Notes under the pieces: model-generated | What the model was told of the DNA's origin: nothing | The model's database searches: none | What the model saw: only the letters and a program-made list of their open reading frames with translations | Made by a program: the position numbers and the translations under genes | Source: Bacteroidales bacterium | Lineage (GTDB): Bacteria > Bacteroidota > Bacteroidia > Bacteroidales > P3 | Length of the DNA stretch: 40,641 nt | Assembly: GCA_009785505.1 (NCBI GenBank) | Contig: WQWA01000017.1 | Coordinates: forward strand, 1-40,641 | Direction: 5' to 3' | Shown: piece by piece, positions 21,028 to 28,931 of the stretch | How the letters are laid out: every line of letters begins with the position of its first letter | How positions within the stretch are numbered: position 1 is the stretch's first letter

Positions 21028-21816
21028 TTATTTTGTGTGTAGAGAGGCTATTAATCGCCTCTCTATGTCAGTTTTCAATTCAACATAGCTGTCGTAGTTC
21101 AACCAGTCTCCGGTGTTGAAATAGGTTGATGCTTCGGAAAGATTGATTTCTAACGGTAAATGACGATGTCCGAAAATAAAATACTTTACATCGGAGTTTT
21201 TTTCTAAGTACTCTTTGCAAAAACCGTACAACGACTCTTTTTCAACGGATGTAAAAGCAGCATCATTTTTTCCTGTTTTTGCACGGCTTTTTCGCGAAAG
21301 AAAATTTGCCAAACCGATCCCGATCCAAGGATGCAAAGCTGCAAACATGCGTTGTTTGGTTCGACAGGCAAACACGCCTTTGATAAATTTATAACCCCAA
21401 TCTCCCCAGCCTAAACCATCTCCATGCCCAACAAAACAAAGGGTTTCATTGATTTTGAAAAGTTGAGGTTTGTGATAAATTTTTAGACCTATTTCGTTTT
21501 CCAAATAGCCAAACGTCCACAAATCGTGATTGCCGACAAACATGCGTATATCTATTCCGCTGTCTGCCATTTCGGCTAATTTTCCAAGCATTCTCACATG
21601 TCCTTTCGGAACAACATGTTTGTATTCGAACCAAAAATCAAAAATATCGCCGAGCAAAAAAACTGCTTGTGCATCTTTCGAAACATCGTCTAACCATTGA
21701 ATAATCCGCTTTTCACGAGAAATGCTTTCCTTTGTATTCGGCACGCCAAGATGAAAATCTGAGGCAAAGTAGATTTTTTGTTTGGGGTTTAGTGATATGT
21801 TTTCGATGGTTGTCAT
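21028..21816 (-). CDS. lpxH: UDP-2,3-diacylglucosamine hydrolase
   Basis: This is a metallophosphoesterase of the lipid A pathway that cleaves UDP-2,3-diacylglucosamine to lipid X and UMP. The start at 21816 is chosen because it overlaps the flippase stop as ATGA; a longer frame would start within the flippase gene and the palindrome at 21829-21856. The 262 residues show the metal motifs DFHLG (Asp20, His22), GDIFDFW (Asp57), GNHD (96-99), GHGDG (from His131) and GHRHLP. Assignment to LpxH rather than another calcineurin-like phosphoesterase rests on the WFEY context, its length and the Bacteroidota gene setting. Confidence 0.85.
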   Translation of the reverse strand: MTTIENISLNPKQKIYFASDFHLGVPNTKESISREKRIIQWLDDVSKDAQAVFLLGDIFDFWFEYKHVVPKGHVRMLGKLAEMADSGIDIRMFVGNHDLWTFGYLENEIGLKIYHKPQLFKINETLCFVGHGDGLGWGDWGYKFIKGVFACRTKQRMFAALHPWIGIGLANFLSRKSRAKTGKNDAAFTSVEKESLYGFCKEYLEKNSDVKYFIFGHRHLPLEINLSEASTYFNTGDWLNYDSYVELKTDIERRLIASLHTK

Positions 21817-22853
21817 TTTTGATTTTTTGTTGAGACGCACGGCCGTGCGTCTTTACGATTAATGATCGGCATCAACACTAGCGCCAATAATCCACCAATA
21901 ACAACAATCATGTTTTGCGATGTCCAAATGAGCCAGCCAAGTGCAAACCCGATAGGCTCTGCTATGCCGTAAAGAAGCAGTGTGTTGGCAATAATAACCG
22001 GATAAAGTCCTATGCCGCCCGGAGTTACAACTATGCCGATCGTTCCGAATACCATACAGGCCAAACCTGCACTCATCGGAAGATTTGATGTTTCCGAAAC
22101 AGCAAAAAACACGATGTAGGCCATCAAATAATAGCATATCCAAAGTCCGATGGTGTAAAGAATAAACAACCATCTTTTTTTCATGTGTTTCAGTGAAATC
22201 AAGCCTTGCCAAAAATACAAGATCAATATTTTCACCTTTCTGTACACACGCATATGAGCAATTTTTTTTCGCAAGAAAAAAACAAAAAAGCCAAATGCCA
22301 AAATGATCAAACTTGTCACAAACACAAGCCTTCTAATAAATTCCGGATTGGAAATTTTCTCGTATAGTCCGGAAAAATTTTCCATAGCAAACCCTGACAA
22401 ATGCTCAAACTCCACTGCTAATGTTACAAACAGCAAAATAAGAAAACAGAGCATATCCACCGCTCTTTCCGTGATTACGGTTCCGATGGATTTTGCCGTT
22501 GGTATATTTTCGTGCTTATCCAATAGTCCGCAACGCGCAACTTCACCCAGTCTTGGAAATGCTAAATTCGCAAAATAGCCCACCATTACTGCCATTAAAA
22601 CGTTTTTGGTTTTCGGAAAATAATTCATGGGTTGCAATTGCATTTTCCAGCGTTTAGCTCGAATCCAAAAACTGACAACTCCAAAAATCAAGGCTATTCC
22701 TACAAAACTGTAATTTGCATTTCGAAAAGACTCCAGAATTAGTCCGCGATATTCAGCGTCTAAATCTTTTATAAACCACCACGTAATGAAAATTCCCAAT
22801 CCCAAAAAAAGAGAAAATTTCAAAATGTTTTTCAAGAATGGGGCGTTTTTCAT
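21813..22853 (-). CDS. UPF0104 / lysylphosphatidylglycerol synthase transmembrane-type flippase
   Basis: The 346-residue polytopic membrane protein has about eight hydrophobic segments, of the family that forms the flippase part of MprF and stand-alone AglD-like proteins. Recognisable segments are FRNANYSFVGIAL, GYFANLAFPRLGEVARCG and the late glycine/proline-rich VVTPGGIGLYPVIIA. It lacks the MprF synthase domain, so it would move a lipid rather than make one; the substrate is unknown. The last 14 residues (from about KDARPCVS) are encoded by an imperfect palindromic repeat and a short TCAAAAA run. It lies 6 bases after panD, and its stop overlaps the lpxH start. Confidence 0.88.
   Translation of the reverse strand: MKNAPFLKNILKFSLFLGLGIFITWWFIKDLDAEYRGLILESFRNANYSFVGIALIFGVVSFWIRAKRWKMQLQPMNYFPKTKNVLMAVMVGYFANLAFPRLGEVARCGLLDKHENIPTAKSIGTVITERAVDMLCFLILLFVTLAVEFEHLSGFAMENFSGLYEKISNPEFIRRLVFVTSLIILAFGFFVFFLRKKIAHMRVYRKVKILILYFWQGLISLKHMKKRWLFILYTIGLWICYYLMAYIVFFAVSETSNLPMSAGLACMVFGTIGIVVTPGGIGLYPVIIANTLLLYGIAEPIGFALGWLIWTSQNMIVVIGGLLALVLMPIINRKDARPCVSTKNQK
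21829..21856. repeat. GAGACGCA-type palindrome at the 3' end of the flippase gene
   Basis: The central AGACGCACGGCCGTGCGTCT (21833-21852) is a perfect palindrome, flanked by an imperfect GTT/TAC pair. It is the same family as 25295-25324 and is translated in frame near the flippase C-terminus. Confidence 0.8.
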
Positions 22854-22859
22854 TTCGAC

Positions 22860-23201
22860 TTAAATCTTGTTGTCAACCGGAAAAACAAGTGTTGGCGTGA
22901 ACGTTTTTGCTTTTTCAAAATCCATAGCACAGTACGAAACAATGATGACCAAATCACCCACATTTACTTTATGTGCTGCAGCTCCGTTGAGTCCGATTTT
23001 TCCGCTACCTCGCTCGGCTTTGATTACATAAGTGTCGAAACGTTCGCCATTTGTGATGTTGTAAATGTGTACACGTTCGTTTTCGATGAGATTTGCGGCA
23101 TCGATAAGATTTGCGTCTATCTCAATACTGCCGATATAATGCAGATTTGCGTGCGTAACGATTGCACGGTGAATTTTTGATTTGAGTATGTCTATTTGCA
23201 T
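22860..23201 (-). CDS. panD: Aspartate 1-decarboxylase proenzyme
   Basis: The enzyme makes beta-alanine for pantothenate and coenzyme A. The 113-residue proenzyme self-cleaves between Gly24 and Ser25 (YIGSIEID), and Ser25 becomes the pyruvoyl cofactor. Other family segments present are ENERVHIYNITNGERFDTYV and GLNGAAAHKVNVGDLVIIV. It is the first gene of a four-gene operon. The TATCTTTG box ends only 8 bases before the ATG, so the mRNA leader must be very short or absent. Confidence 0.98.
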   Translation of the reverse strand: MQIDILKSKIHRAIVTHANLHYIGSIEIDANLIDAANLIENERVHIYNITNGERFDTYVIKAERGSGKIGLNGAAAHKVNVGDLVIIVSYCAMDFEKAKTFTPTLVFPVDNKI

Positions 23202-23209
23202 AACGAGTG

Positions 23210-23217
23210 CAAAGATA
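23210..23217 (-). promoter_or_regulatory. -7 box TATCTTTG of the panD operon
   Basis: The minus strand reads TATCTTTG, 8 bases before the panD ATG. Confidence 0.7.
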
Positions 23218-23227
23218 CGAAAAAATT

Positions 23228-24388
23228 TTATAATGCGTTCCGAATTTCGTCCAAAAATTCTATTTTTGCGGTTTCAAATGAAAAATCAGACTGCTGTTCT
23301 ATTTTTTGGCACAAATTTTTCATGCCGAACACATCCAAGTTTTCCATTAAGCTTATTTCGTCCCGTTGCGGATTTTGTGTGTGTTTGGATTTGAGGTATT
23401 GCAAAATTCGGAGTGCATCGAATTTTTCGTGGCAAAATTTTTGAAGCTGGGCGTCTGTTTTGGAATTGGACTTCAGTTTTTGATAATCTTCTTGCAAAAA
23501 ATAAGATTCGAAGTTTTGGTAGATGTTTGCGATTTCGTTCCAAAGTTTTGGAGAATAAATTGGATAACTATCCCAATTTCCGGCAACGCCTTTTATCAGT
23601 GCCGGACCTGTTCCAAAAAAAACTCTGTCGCTTAGGCGGTTGCTCGGATAGACAAAAACAGAACTTTTGGTTTCAACGTGTCCGATTTTACTTAATTGTT
23701 GCAAAAAATAAAAATCTTCTCCGCTTTTTTTGGGAGCCATTCCACCCATTTTTCGATATGCATCGACACGCACCGCCATTGCGCTTCCCAGTGCTGTAAA
23801 CGCGTATGGGCTTCCAATTCTAACGAGGTTTTTGAGATAACAACGCATGTAGATTTCGTAACGCAGAATGGCACGGTTTTCGGCTTCGTTTTCGGTTAAT
23901 TTGTGATAATAGGGATTGGATAATGCGACAATGGGCAAGGTAGAGGTGACCCTTGCGGTCACCCGATTTGGAAGAGGACAAGCCTCGCCCCTACGGGGTT
24001 GTTCAAAAATGTTTTTTACAGACTCGAAATATGCAGACGGATACTCGGTATCAGCATCTAGGCTGATTATGACGTCTTCAGGGTTTGCGATTTCGTTTAT
24101 TGTATCCATTAAGATTTTTCTTGCCCAACCTACACCGTGGTTTTTGGAGTCCCAACCTGTGGTGGATTTGTCGATTATTTGGATTGTAGGAAATTTTTCA
24201 CGAATTTTTGCGATTGTTTTTTGATTTTGTTCGAAAATATGCCTTTTTTCAGGGTCGGTTTTGTAAATTTCGGGCTGATTTACGCAAACGTATAGCACAA
24301 TTGGGGTATGAGTTTGAGCCAGTATCTGTTGAATGGTGTTTTCAACATTAGGCTCGTTCATAACGGGAAGTGCACCAAATAGATTCAT
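23228..24388 (-). CDS. Glycosyltransferase-like protein (GT-A fold) with an in-frame repeat insertion
   Basis: The 386-residue protein has the outline of a family 2 glycosyltransferase: PVMNEPNVENTIQQILAQ near the start, the DADTEYP metal-binding region at 111-117, and GEDFYFLQQL, similar to the acceptor-side ED motif. No membrane segment is seen. Residues about 131-149 (RRGEAC then RVTARVTS) are encoded by a palindromic repeat at 23940-23994 that keeps the frame. It lies between the DxD region and NPYYHKLTEN. The start overlaps the stop of the upstream radical SAM gene (ATGA), so it is translated in the same operon. The substrate is not known. Confidence 0.8.
   Translation of the reverse strand: MNLFGALPVMNEPNVENTIQQILAQTHTPIVLYVCVNQPEIYKTDPEKRHIFEQNQKTIAKIREKFPTIQIIDKSTTGWDSKNHGVGWARKILMDTINEIANPEDVIISLDADTEYPSAYFESVKNIFEQPRRGEACPLPNRVTARVTSTLPIVALSNPYYHKLTENEAENRAILRYEIYMRCYLKNLVRIGSPYAFTALGSAMAVRVDAYRKMGGMAPKKSGEDFYFLQQLSKIGHVETKSSVFVYPSNRLSDRVFFGTGPALIKGVAGNWDSYPIYSPKLWNEIANIYQNFESYFLQEDYQKLKSNSKTDAQLQKFCHEKFDALRILQYLKSKHTQNPQRDEISLMENLDVFGMKNLCQKIEQQSDFSFETAKIEFLDEIRNAL
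23940..23994. repeat. Palindromic repeat inside the glycosyltransferase gene
   Basis: The unit is bounded by GTAG and CTAC. It holds GGTGACC-CTTGC-GGTCACC... as a hairpin (7-bp stem GGTGACC/GGTCACC around 23945-23963) and GAGG-ACAAG-CCTC. It is read in frame on the minus strand. Confidence 0.75.
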
Positions 24389-25887
24389 GACTTGCGTTTA
24401 GATGTAAAATATTGTTCTGTTGCCGAAGTCATGGGTGTTGGAGTAAATTTTTGAACAGATTCCAAATGACGATAACCTAGTTTTTTTGCTTTTTCTACGA
24501 GATTTTTTTCGTCTTTTTCAAAGCTGTTCGGGTAGTCAAGGATAAAATACGGAATTAGTTGCTGACGCAGTCCCTGTCTGCGATTAACCTCATCAAAGTA
24601 GTGTTTAAAATCAACAAATCTATCGAAAGACGGTTTTTGCATAGCTTGCAAAACATGGTCTTCCGTGTGTTCCGGTGCAACTTTTAGCCGTCCGGAAACA
24701 CAGTTTTTAATCACGTACTCTGCATATTCGTAGTCCGGATTAGAAGATTTTTTATCAAACAAATCATAGCGTATTCCGGAACCGATAAAAACTTTTTTGA
24801 TTTTTTTGTGTTTGGCAACACTTTTGTAAAGGTCGATTAACGGTTTGTGATCAACATTCATGTTCTTGCAAATTGTCGGATAAATGCACGATGTTCTTTC
24901 ACATTTCTCACAAATATCCTGCGCTTTGCCGTTCATTTGCCACATATTTGCCGACGGACCGCCCAAATCCGAGATATATCCTTTGAAGTCGTCCATTTTC
25001 ACAACATTTTCGACCTCTTTCAGAATAGAATTTTTACTTCGACTGATAATTTGTTTACCTTGATGCAAGGCAATCGAACAAAATGCACATCCGCCAAAAC
25101 AACCGCGATGGATATTTATCGAATGACGAATCATTTCGTACGCAGGAATTACACCGCGTTTTTTATATTTTGGGTGCGGGAGCCGAGTATAAGGTAGGTC
25201 ATAAACGGTGTCGATTTCCGATGTGGTCATTGGTGGACATGGTGTGTTGATAACAATTTTACCCTTTTTTACAAATCCAGTTTGTGGAATATCGTGTAGA
25301 GACGCAATGCATTGCGTCTCTACATTTAATCGTCGTGCAATTTCAATAATTGGTTTTTCACCCATGCCGTAAACCAACATATCCGCACCGGATTGAATTA
25401 AAATTGAGGGCATTTTTTTGTCCTTCCAATAGTCGTAATGCTCAATTCGTCGGAGCGAAGCCTCTATTCCGCCGAGAATTACAGGCGTTTCCGGAAAAAG
25501 TTGTTTGAGAATTTTAGTGTAAACAATCGTCGGGTAATCCGGACGAAAACCTGCTTGATTGTTGGGAGTATAAGCATCATCGCTACGCAGCCGTTTCGCA
25601 GCCGTGTAGTGGTTTACCATAGAGTCCATGCATCCGGCGGTAACACCAAAAAACAATCGAGGTTTTCCAAATTTTTTGAAGTCACGCAAATCGTCTTTCC
25701 AGTTGGGTTGAGGTAAAATAGCTACTTTATAGCCTTCATGTTCCAAAACTCGACCGATTACGGCTGTTCCGAAACTTGGATGATCAACATAAGCATCGCC
25801 CGTAACAATTACAATATCAACTTCAGACCAGCCTCGTTTAAGGATTTCCTCTTTGGTGATCGGCAACCAATCGGTTATTGGACGCAT
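24385..25887 (-). CDS. YgiQ family (UPF0313) radical SAM protein
   Basis: The 500-residue radical SAM enzyme of unknown reaction has its iron-sulfur cluster cysteines at Cys263, Cys267 and Cys270 (GCFGGCAFCS). Family landmarks are PSFGTAVIGRVLEH, LGGIEASLRRIEHYDYW and TPTPMTSATEQYF near the end. It stops soon after that last motif, whereas the YgiQ proteins I know run on for about 100 residues or more, so the C-terminal tail seems to be missing. A 30-bp perfect palindrome encodes residues about 189-198 (VETQCIASLH), in frame, between the cobalamin-like N-terminal part and the radical SAM core. It overlaps the acyltransferase gene by 13 bases and the glycosyltransferase gene by 4. Confidence 0.92.
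   Translation of the reverse strand: MRPITDWLPITKEEILKRGWSEVDIVIVTGDAYVDHPSFGTAVIGRVLEHEGYKVAILPQPNWKDDLRDFKKFGKPRLFFGVTAGCMDSMVNHYTAAKRLRSDDAYTPNNQAGFRPDYPTIVYTKILKQLFPETPVILGGIEASLRRIEHYDYWKDKKMPSILIQSGADMLVYGMGEKPIIEIARRLNVETQCIASLHDIPQTGFVKKGKIVINTPCPPMTTSEIDTVYDLPYTRLPHPKYKKRGVIPAYEMIRHSINIHRGCFGGCAFCSIALHQGKQIISRSKNSILKEVENVVKMDDFKGYISDLGGPSANMWQMNGKAQDICEKCERTSCIYPTICKNMNVDHKPLIDLYKSVAKHKKIKKVFIGSGIRYDLFDKKSSNPDYEYAEYVIKNCVSGRLKVAPEHTEDHVLQAMQKPSFDRFVDFKHYFDEVNRRQGLRQQLIPYFILDYPNSFEKDEKNLVEKAKKLGYRHLESVQKFTPTPMTSATEQYFTSKRKS
25295..25324. repeat. 30-bp perfect palindrome inside the YgiQ-like gene
   Basis: Each half is TGTAGAGACGCAATG or its complement, with no spacer. It is the same GAGACGCA family as 21829-21856. 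Confidence 0.95.
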
Positions 25888-26429
25888 GACAACGAATATT
25901 TTTCCGGAAATTTCGCCACGTGTCCTCGCAAAAGGTTTTGTATTTCAGCGAAGTCCTTGTCAAAATCGCCTGTAATTTCGAATTTTTTGAAAATTCCCGT
26001 TTCCTTTTTTTGGTAGTCAATAAATCCAATGTACAATGGGACTTGAGCTTGTTTTGCGATGTAATAAAATCCTTTTTTCCATTTGACAGTGTATTTTCGG
26101 GTGCCTTCGGGTGTAATTGTAAGAGCTAATTTTTCTTTTATATCAAATAGTTTAACGCAGTGCTCTACTGTGTTTCGGGCTTGTTTGCGATTGATAGGGA
26201 TACCTCCCATATTTCGCAAAATCCGCTTGATAGGCCAAACAAAAAATTCTTTTTTAATCAAAAAATTTGCGGAAATCCCGATGCTCCAATAACCCAAACG
26301 TCCCCAAATGAAATCCCAAAAACTCGTGTGGGGAGCAACAATACACACAAATTTTTTTTCAGGCGGGACAAGTCCAACGACTTTCCACCCAAATAAATTC
26401 AAAATCCACTTTGCAAGTTTTGTTTTCAT
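25875..26429 (-). CDS. PlsC-like 1-acylglycerol-3-phosphate acyltransferase family protein
   Basis: This is a 184-residue membrane-associated acyltransferase. The HX4D catalytic motif is His34 to Asp39 (HTSFWD), and the substrate-binding PEGTR motif is at 108-111 and following. GGIPINR (75-81) matches the arginine motif between them. It is shorter than typical PlsC and close to the compact group that may acylate lysophospholipids or other polar lipids; the substrate cannot be assigned. It is the first gene of an operon with the YgiQ-like and glycosyltransferase genes. A TAAATTTG box lies 7 bases from the ATG, implying little or no leader. Confidence 0.88.
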   Translation of the reverse strand: MKTKLAKWILNLFGWKVVGLVPPEKKFVCIVAPHTSFWDFIWGRLGYWSIGISANFLIKKEFFVWPIKRILRNMGGIPINRKQARNTVEHCVKLFDIKEKLALTITPEGTRKYTVKWKKGFYYIAKQAQVPLYIGFIDYQKKETGIFKKFEITGDFDKDFAEIQNLLRGHVAKFPEKYSLSCVQ

Positions 26430-26436
26430 CCGTTTG

Positions 26437-26444
26437 CAAATTTA
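26437..26444 (-). promoter_or_regulatory. -7 box TAAATTTG of the acyltransferase operon
   Basis: The minus strand reads TAAATTTG, which fits TAnnTTTG, 7 bases before the ATG at 26429. Confidence 0.5.
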
Positions 26445-26525
26445 CGCTTTTTTTTCGATATACACAAGTTTTGTTTGCAAACAAACAGATTACATCATTG
26501 ATTTTTTGCGATACAAAGTTATGTT

Positions 26526-28931
26526 TTAGAACGGATACCCTATTCCAAAATTAAACACCAAATCTCTCATTCGGGCGTTTTGAATGACCCATTTTTCGCC
26601 GGTTGGCCTAGCAGGATCTCTCAAAGGTATCGCCATGTCTAATCGTATCACAAAAAATCCCAAGTCCCAACGAAGTCCGAAGCCTGCTCCAACAGCAAGG
26701 TCTGTTGGTATATTTCTCCACTTAAATTCACCATTTGGAAATACTTCGTCGGGATTTCGAAGCCAAACGTTTCCGGCATCTACAAACAAGGCTCCTTTAA
26801 ATGCTCCCGCTATCGGAAAGCGATATTCGATATTTCCAACGATAACAATATCGCCGATACGCTCAATATTCAGCGTGTCCGGATTTGAAAAACTTCCCGG
26901 TCCAAGTCGATTCATGGGCCACGCCCTAACATTGTTGCTTCCTCCGGCAAAAAATCCTCTTTCATACGGCAAAACTATAGAATTTCCATAAGCAAATCCT
27001 ACTCCGCCCATTAATCGGGTAACAATCCTTTGATTGTCGGTTAAACGCCAATGCCGTCTAAAGTCCACATCACCACGAACGTATTGCGCATAAGCCAAGT
27101 GAAGAAATTGATATTGACCTTCTGCATTTTTTTGTGCATTAATCAAATTACTAATTCCATAAAGCAAGTTTCCGGACGTTTCTACAGAAAAACGAAAGGC
27201 GTTAAAACTTCTCGCTCGACCGGACTGTTCGCCACTAAACGAAAAGCTGTATCTCGACGCAAAAATAAAGTGATCTGCATATTGCTGTTCCAGACGCCTG
27301 TTGTTTTGAGCAAAAATGGTATCTCTAAATTCCGGATTAAGAGAAATATTTACCAAGTTCACATCTAACGGGAAAAATGTATGTGTAGATTGCGGTTGTC
27401 GCCAAGAATAAGCAAAAGATGCCCCTACGACCCACCTGTTGTAGAACTCCGGTCGCCACCGATAACTATAATTTAAACTTATTACGGTTCGCGCTCGTTG
27501 TGCAAACGTTTGTCTTAAATCAAACGGAGAAATAAATCGCGGAATGTCTAAAACGGCACTTATTCCTATATCGTAGTTATCAACCCATCGCACCCGCTCT
27601 CTGTTGCCTCTATTCAAAAGGTATTGTAATTCGATGAGTCCTCGAAATCGCAAGCTAAAAATTTCGGCACCGCCAAACAAATTTCTACTTTGAAGGGAGG
27701 TGTTAACTGCCGCTCCTTGTAAGCCATCTGTTGTCATGGTTTCAAATTCTACCGCCCATGTATTCGATAATGCTTGTTGCATTTCGATTCTTGTGTTTAA
27801 CAAAAACTGTGGATGATCCATACTCGTATCTATAGATTGAGGTTGAATCATGATGTTCGTAGAGCGGAATACGCTTAAATTTAACAGGTTTTCATAAGTT
27901 CGATCAACACTAATCGGGCTGAATGGAGCACCCGGCTGAATGGCTAATTTTGAGGCAATAACGCTTGGTCTTATTTGCAGTGGACGTGTGTGAATAAAGT
28001 GGTAGTTTAGAAAAGTTGTGTCTCTTCGAGATTTGGGCAAACGAATAGTTGTTGTGTCAAACTGCTTTTGTCCTATAAGGCTTGCACGTTCATCCGGAAA
28101 AATGTAAACATCTGAAAATTTGTAAATTCGGTGGTTTCCGCCGATTCTTGGCGGATTTACAATCATGGTAATATCCATTTGATAAGCATTCAACGCACTA
28201 TCGATTGAAAATTCAATATGGTCTCTGCGGAAATCAAAATATCCCAAGTTTTGCAGTTTTCGTGTTATTCGCAAGCGTTCGGCTTCTAAAACTTCGACAC
28301 TGTAGGGCTGTCCGGATCTTATCAAGGTTTGGTTCGACCAATCGTCGAATCGGTGCACCAAACTGTCGTCTCTCACTTCTATCGATATATTTCGATAACT
28401 GTAACCTCGCCCCGGATCTACATGAAAAACCAGTCTCATATGTTGTGATCGTCTTCTTGATGTTTGAGAAACATAATAAATTTCCGAATTGAAATGTCCG
28501 TTATTGATAAGATGCTGCCGCATTTGTCGAACAGATAGATCTGCTGCCGCGCTGTCGAAAATAATCGGAGGCTCTCCTGCCCTTTGCATAAATCTCGTCC
28601 ATCGGTTGTCTCTTTCCGGATTTACCGAGTTGTACATCATCAATCTCATTGGAACCAACGCAAATCGAGCGTTGGGTTCTTGTCTTTGCAACGGGGTAAG
28701 GTCGTTTCTTAATGTTCTGTGATCACGTCTTAAGATTCTGTATTCACGCCTGGAAAGTACCGACTCTCCCGCTCTTTGTTGTGCTCTAAATTCTGTTCGT
28801 GGAAGTGTTTCAACCTCCACACTCGTTCTTCTGAGCAAATACGAACTTTCGGGCACATGTCGTGTGGTCGAACAGCTACTCAAAAATAATAAGCAAATCG
28901 CAAAAAGTCCTATGCTATATTTTAATTTCAT
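26526..28931 (-). CDS. TamL-type lipoprotein of the Omp85/BamA superfamily
   Basis: This 801-residue outer-membrane protein probably helps assemble other outer-membrane proteins. It starts with a lipoprotein signal and Cys20 (SSCSTTRHVPE), the feature that sets TamL apart from TamA. POTRA-like domains cover about residues 120-390 (LRQHLINNGHFNSEI-type helices and strands). The C-terminal barrel contains the Omp85 lid signature GFFAGGSNNVRAWPMNRLGPG, spread over positions 26885-26955, and ends in FGIGYPF with a terminal Phe. It overlaps the amidase gene by 17 bases, so it is probably in the tnaA-amidase transcript. No TamB is adjacent; an AsmA-like gene lies about 3.8 kb away. Confidence 0.9.
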   Translation of the reverse strand: MKLKYSIGLFAICLLFLSSCSTTRHVPESSYLLRRTSVEVETLPRTEFRAQQRAGESVLSRREYRILRRDHRTLRNDLTPLQRQEPNARFALVPMRLMMYNSVNPERDNRWTRFMQRAGEPPIIFDSAAADLSVRQMRQHLINNGHFNSEIYYVSQTSRRRSQHMRLVFHVDPGRGYSYRNISIEVRDDSLVHRFDDWSNQTLIRSGQPYSVEVLEAERLRITRKLQNLGYFDFRRDHIEFSIDSALNAYQMDITMIVNPPRIGGNHRIYKFSDVYIFPDERASLIGQKQFDTTTIRLPKSRRDTTFLNYHFIHTRPLQIRPSVIASKLAIQPGAPFSPISVDRTYENLLNLSVFRSTNIMIQPQSIDTSMDHPQFLLNTRIEMQQALSNTWAVEFETMTTDGLQGAAVNTSLQSRNLFGGAEIFSLRFRGLIELQYLLNRGNRERVRWVDNYDIGISAVLDIPRFISPFDLRQTFAQRARTVISLNYSYRWRPEFYNRWVVGASFAYSWRQPQSTHTFFPLDVNLVNISLNPEFRDTIFAQNNRRLEQQYADHFIFASRYSFSFSGEQSGRARSFNAFRFSVETSGNLLYGISNLINAQKNAEGQYQFLHLAYAQYVRGDVDFRRHWRLTDNQRIVTRLMGGVGFAYGNSIVLPYERGFFAGGSNNVRAWPMNRLGPGSFSNPDTLNIERIGDIVIVGNIEYRFPIAGAFKGALFVDAGNVWLRNPDEVFPNGEFKWRNIPTDLAVGAGFGLRWDLGFFVIRLDMAIPLRDPARPTGEKWVIQNARMRDLVFNFGIGYPF

